The notes beneath the pieces were generated by a model. The model was given only the letters and a program-made list of their open reading frames with translations. It did no database searches and was not told the origin of the DNA. 64,000 nt of DNA from Teredinibacter haidensis (GTDB lineage: Bacteria; Pseudomonadota; Gammaproteobacteria; Pseudomonadales; Cellvibrionaceae), in the NCBI RefSeq assembly GCF_014211975.1, contig NZ_CP060084.1:2418001-2482000 (forward strand), read 5' to 3'. Positions 61,402 through 64,000 of this stretch are shown one piece after another. Position 1 is the first letter of the stretch. Every line of letters begins with the position of its first letter. Both the position numbers and the translations under genes were made by a program.

Positions 61402-62549
61402 TATTGAAGCCCTCCAGAGTAAAGTGTTAAGTGACTATGTAATTCCTCGTAAAAGAAGAAGAGCTCGTTTCGTGTGGGGCTACGTTTGAACTGCGTGGAA
61501 AACTGTCGAACCTTGGTGAGAAGGTTGGTAGATTCACTATCATTCAGCCTAATACCCAATTCAAGATAGGACGCATAAATAATGCGTGAACCGGAATGTT
61601 TACCCAAAACCAAATGATGTTCTCGCCCGAGTTCTTCTGGATTCAAACCCTCATAATTTTTCCTGTCTTTTAATAGACCATCCACATGAATACCAGCTTC
61701 GTGAGTAAAGACACCTTTACCTACAACACTTTTTTGCCAGCTAAGTGCTCGACCGGAAGCCTTCTCGACGAAACGGGATAATTCAGGGATTTTCGTTGTG
61801 GTAATACCGGTATTCACACCGTGAAGATCTTTTAGTGCCAGCACACACTCCTCAAACGGTGCATTGCCAGCCCGCTCACCCAAGCCGTTTACCGTGGTAT
61901 TGATATGGCTCGCCCCAGCTTTAATCGCTGCGAGCGTATTGGCTGTCGATAATCCGTAATCGTCATGCGCATGCATTTCAACGTCCAGATCTGTACGCTC
62001 TACAATATGTTTAATCTGCTTATAAACACTGAATGGCTCCATTACACCCAGAGTGTCTGCAAAACGAATTCTCTTTGCTCCGGCCTCTTGGGCGGCCTCC
62101 GCGAGCCGGAGAATAAAAGCTATATCTGCCCGCGAAGCATCTTCACAACCGATACACACATCAAAACCCATATCTCGGGCCATAGGCACAAGACGCCTAA
62201 CTTCACGTAAGGCCCAGGCTCTATTGCGATTCAACTTTTTCTTAAGCTGCTGATCAGAAACAGGAACTGATAAATCAACCATACCCACTCCCGTATCGCC
62301 GGCGGCCAACAAATCGAATTCATTCAAACGGCACCACGCCAGCAAGCGCGAGGGTAAGCCCAGCGACGCAATAGCCCGCATAACATCACGCTCTTCCTCC
62401 CCCATTGCCGGAATACCCACCTCCAGCTCGGGCACTCCTATATCTGCCAATAGTTGCGCAATGGCCAACTTTTCCTCCACAGTAAAGGCAACGCCTGCGC
62501 TCTGCTCTCCATCACGCAAGGTTGTATCGTCTATGACTACGGATTTCAT
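61401..62549 (-). CDS. nifV: Homocitrate synthase NifV
   Basis: The enzyme is 382 residues from the ATG at 62547-62549, preceded by GGAG; the tracked TTG four codons earlier is not preferred. It condenses acetyl-CoA with 2-oxoglutarate to homocitrate, the organic ligand of FeMo-co. Motifs are IDDTTLRDGEQSAGVAF (substrate and metal), HAHDDYGLSTANTLAAIKAG (metal ligands HxH) and GERAGNAPFEECVLAL. It is first in nifV-nifW-nifZ-nifM; no nifU/nifS precede it, as they do in Azotobacter. Its promoter has sigma-54 and NifA-type elements. Confidence 0.95.
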   Translation of the reverse strand: MKSVVIDDTTLRDGEQSAGVAFTVEEKLAIAQLLADIGVPELEVGIPAMGEEERDVMRAIASLGLPSRLLAWCRLNEFDLLAAGDTGVGMVDLSVPVSDQQLKKKLNRNRAWALREVRRLVPMARDMGFDVCIGCEDASRADIAFILRLAEAAQEAGAKRIRFADTLGVMEPFSVYKQIKHIVERTDLDVEMHAHDDYGLSTANTLAAIKAGASHINTTVNGLGERAGNAPFEECVLALKDLHGVNTGITTTKIPELSRFVEKASGRALSWQKSVVGKGVFTHEAGIHVDGLLKDRKNYEGLNPEELGREHHLVLGKHSGSRIIYASYLELGIRLNDSESTNLLTKVRQFSTQFKRSPTRNELFFFYEELHSHLTLYSGGLQ

Positions 62550-62588
62550 CTCGGGCTCCAACGCATAACAGCAAGTTACAGAGGTAAA

Positions 62589-62604
62589 AGCAAATTGCGT
62601 TCCC
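62589..62604 (-). promoter_or_regulatory. Sigma-54 type promoter of nifV
   Basis: On the minus strand GGGAACG-CAAT-TTGCT has the invariant GG (62602-62603) and GC (62590-62591) exactly 10 bp apart, with a perfect TTGC -12 box. The -24 box deviates from TGGCAC at two positions. The start would lie near 62578, about 29 bp before the ATG. Confidence 0.75.
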
Positions 62605-62696
62605 TTTTCAAAACTCTATTTTTTCTTTTGTTTTCAATGCCTTAAAAACGTCTAAACAATCATTACTCGATATACATATGACATTGAATGCCATGT

Positions 62697-62712
62697 TGTC
62701 GGGTATGCTACA
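62697..62712. promoter_or_regulatory. NifA-type upstream activator site of nifV
   Basis: TGT-N10-ACA centred about 100 bp upstream of the -24 element, in the normal NifA range. Confidence 0.8.
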
Positions 62713-62822
62713 CAACCAATCCATTTCGAATAGCAAACCTAAGCCCCAAAGCGGTATACCACCGGTAATCGGACAGAAAGTCAGACGAGCAACCTCCTTA
62801 ACGCGAAGAACAAGCGCGCATG

Positions 62823-62850
62823 GCGTCACAAACCAGAAGCGTTAATCGTC
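62823..62850 (+). promoter_or_regulatory. ECF41-type promoter
   Basis: GCGTCACA (62823-62830), 16 bp, then CGTC (62847-62850). This matches the ECF41 consensus TGTCACA-N16-CGTC as I recall it, except for the first base. It lies about 35 bp before the first gene of the pair, implying autoregulation. Confidence 0.75.
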
Positions 62851-62851
62851 T

Positions 62852-62869
62852 TTAGGGTACACGCCCTAA
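62852..62869. repeat. Small inverted repeat at the ECF41 transcription start
   Basis: TTAGGG (62852-62857) and CCCTAA (62864-62869) flank six bases, at the predicted transcription start of the decarboxylase-sigma pair. It may be an operator or RNA stem. Confidence 0.4.
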
Positions 62870-62884
62870 CAAAGATGGAAGATT

Positions 62885-63316
62885 ATGAGCAATATGAATG
62901 GTGTAAATTATGAACAGGAAATACCAGACATCCTCGCGGCTATGGCCAGTGTTCACCAAGTTGTGGATATTCATGGACTTGACCGAAGCATTCATCATCT
63001 AGTGCCATTGCGAGCGTCACAAATCAATCGCTGTAGTTTCTGCATCAAAATGCATACAAAGGAAGCCCTGCGTGACAACGAAACGAACGAACGCCTAGAA
63101 CGGGTGGTCATTTGGAATCAGGTCAACATTTTTTCCGCGCATGAATGTGCAGCACTAGCCTGGACGGAGGCGCTAACGGTACTAGATCCTCAGCTCAACC
63201 TAGGTCTGCTTCGAGCACAGTTAAGAGATCATTTCTCAGAAAAGGAGATCGGCGCGCTCACATCCACAATAGCGATGATCAACCTTTGGAACCGCATTAA
63301 TATCTCAAGGTGCTGA
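62885..63316 (+). CDS. Carboxymuconolactone decarboxylase (AhpD-like) family protein
   Basis: The 143-residue protein has the AhpD-type motif CSFCIKMH (Cys50, Cys53, His57) within QINRCSFCIKMHTKEAL. Such proteins act as peroxidase or thiol oxidoreductase modules, or true carboxymuconolactone decarboxylases; the Cys pair favours a redox role. It is one base ahead of an ECF41-type sigma factor gene, the known ECF41 partner arrangement. A GGAAG site precedes the ATG. Confidence 0.9.
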   Translation: MSNMNGVNYEQEIPDILAAMASVHQVVDIHGLDRSIHHLVPLRASQINRCSFCIKMHTKEALRDNETNERLERVVIWNQVNIFSAHECAALAWTEALTVLDPQLNLGLLRAQLRDHFSEKEIGALTSTIAMINLWNRINISRC

Positions 63317-63317
63317 T

Positions 63318-64000
63318 ATGCTCGACAATGATAACGTTAGAATTTTCGAAAACGAACGCGCCAAACTACTCAGTATCGCCTACCGTATTTTGGGTTCGCT
63401 GGCCGATGCAGAAGATGCCGTCCAAGACACATTTTTAACGTGGGCGAAGACTGATCGCGAAATGATCGAAAATCCAATCGCCTGGCTGACAACGATTTAC
63501 ACACGCCGAAGTCTTGACCTGCTTCGTTCAGTCCAAAAAAACCGCGTCAACTATGTTGGCTCGTGGCTACCGGAACCGATCCAAACAGTGATGGAGAACG
63601 ATGCGGAAACCCAGCTAGCGCTCGCCTCCTCTCTTGCGACGGCTTTCCTGCTGATGCTTGAACGACTGACGCCCAAGGAACGGGCCGCATATCTACTTTA
63701 CGATATTTTTGACGTATCCTACTCAGATATCGCCGAAACTCTCAATATGCAAGAGACCGCCTGCCGCAAGCTGGTCTCTAGAGCAAAGGCCAATATTGAA
63801 CAGACCAAGGTTCGATATACGACAACGGCGGAGCGACAGGATCAACTACTGTTTGCGTTCCAAACCACTATCACCAGCAGGTCAGCAACGCAATTTGCAT
63901 CACTTCTATCAGACGATATAAGGCTCTGCGCTGATGGTGGTGGCAAAGCCCCTGCAATTCTCAATGCTTTACAGGGTAAGACCGAAGTCATCGCGTTCCT
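63318..64000 (+). CDS. ECF41-type RNA polymerase sigma factor, 3' end cut by window edge
   Basis: The frame is open from the ATG at 63318 to the window end (227 codons). It has sigma region 2 (YRILGSLADAEDAVQDTFL, 22-40), region 4 (LTPKERAAYLLYDIF, SYSDIAETLNM, 117-144) and a C-terminal SnoaL-like extension. The linker WLPEP (83-87) and DGGGK (206-210) are motifs I recall as defining ECF41; the extension modulates activity without a classic anti-sigma factor. It follows the decarboxylase gene by one base, and the promoter upstream suits autoregulation. Confidence 0.9.
   Translation, partial: MLDNDNVRIFENERAKLLSIAYRILGSLADAEDAVQDTFLTWAKTDREMIENPIAWLTTIYTRRSLDLLRSVQKNRVNYVGSWLPEPIQTVMENDAETQLALASSLATAFLLMLERLTPKERAAYLLYDIFDVSYSDIAETLNMQETACRKLVSRAKANIEQTKVRYTTTAERQDQLLFAFQTTITSRSATQFASLLSDDIRLCADGGGKAPAILNALQGKTEVIAF

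Larger units (their letters stand above)
62550..62884. other. Divergent regulatory region between nifV and the ECF41 operon
   Basis: About 335 bp. On the minus strand it carries the nifV sigma-54 promoter and NifA-type site; on the plus strand the ECF41-type promoter. No gene is evident. Confidence 0.7.

Noticed and set aside
1..64000. tRNA, rRNA, CRISPR array or prophage
   Set aside because: I found no cloverleaf with a T-loop, no evenly spaced repeat array, and no integrase, phage or complete transposase genes.

Overview
The window looks like a chromosomal core segment of a moderate-GC, nitrogen-fixing gammaproteobacterium. Housekeeping blocks run in the order known from Pseudomonas and its marine relatives: rpoE-rseA-rseB-rseC-mucD-lepA-lepB-rnc-era-recO, rpsP-rimM-trmD-rplS next to ffh, dsbC-hom-thrC-recJ, and lysS-prfB. 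A nifV-nifW-nifZ-nifM-nifF block in the Azotobacter-type order and a VolA/Pla-1-type surface lipase suggest a marine Cellvibrionaceae-type organism; a Teredinibacter relative is a plausible guess, but the species cannot be fixed from sequence alone. There are no rRNA or tRNA genes, CRISPR arrays, prophage or complete insertion sequences.

Layout. 1-7.8 kb, mostly minus strand: uppP (cut by the window edge), tsaB, a histone-H1/AlgP-like protein, adk, mazG, relA, cysM. 8.1-10.9 kb: barA hybrid kinase. 11-21.4 kb: the envelope-stress sigma-E operon with the lepA-lepB-rnc-era-recO block, preceded by a textbook sigma-E promoter and a 17-bp inverted repeat. 21.5-26 kb: nadB, ygfX/sdhE, ygfZ and an HDOD gene. 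26.3-35 kb: an M16 protease lipoprotein, a VOC-family pseudogene, pckA, ung, lysS and prfB with its programmed frameshift. 35.3-45.5 kb: VolA-like lipase, a small unknown gene, recJ, an orphan NIT-like membrane protein, thrC, hom and dsbC (predicted lipoprotein). 45.7-52.6 kb: rplS-trmD-rimM-rpsP, ffh, a CPBP protease gene containing a 39-bp palindrome, a CcsA-like gene and a CorC-like gene. 52.6-58.7 kb: nudL, DUF3135, a YqfO-like gene, a tandem QueD-like gene and a tightly coupled five-gene operon (DedA, membrane ATP-grasp, DoxX-like, DinB-like, NRDE). 58.9-62.6 kb: the nif block. 62.9-64 kb: an ECF41-type sigma factor gene with its carboxymuconolactone-decarboxylase partner, cut by the window edge.

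Regulation is unusually readable. Both nifV and nifF are preceded by GG-N10-GC sigma-54 type promoters with upstream TGT-N10-ACA NifA-type sites (one for nifV, two for nifF). The ECF41 pair has a promoter matching the recalled ECF41 consensus. rpoE has a GGAACTT-N16-TCTGA promoter, implying autoregulation.

Less explained structures: the 39-bp perfect palindrome inside the CPBP gene, the 17-bp inverted repeat in the rpoE leader, an approximately 82-bp element with inverted ends after the CorC-like gene, a terminator-like hairpin in the ffh leader, a promoter with a 160-nt leader before the DUF3135 gene, and the DedA-to-NRDE operon of unknown function.
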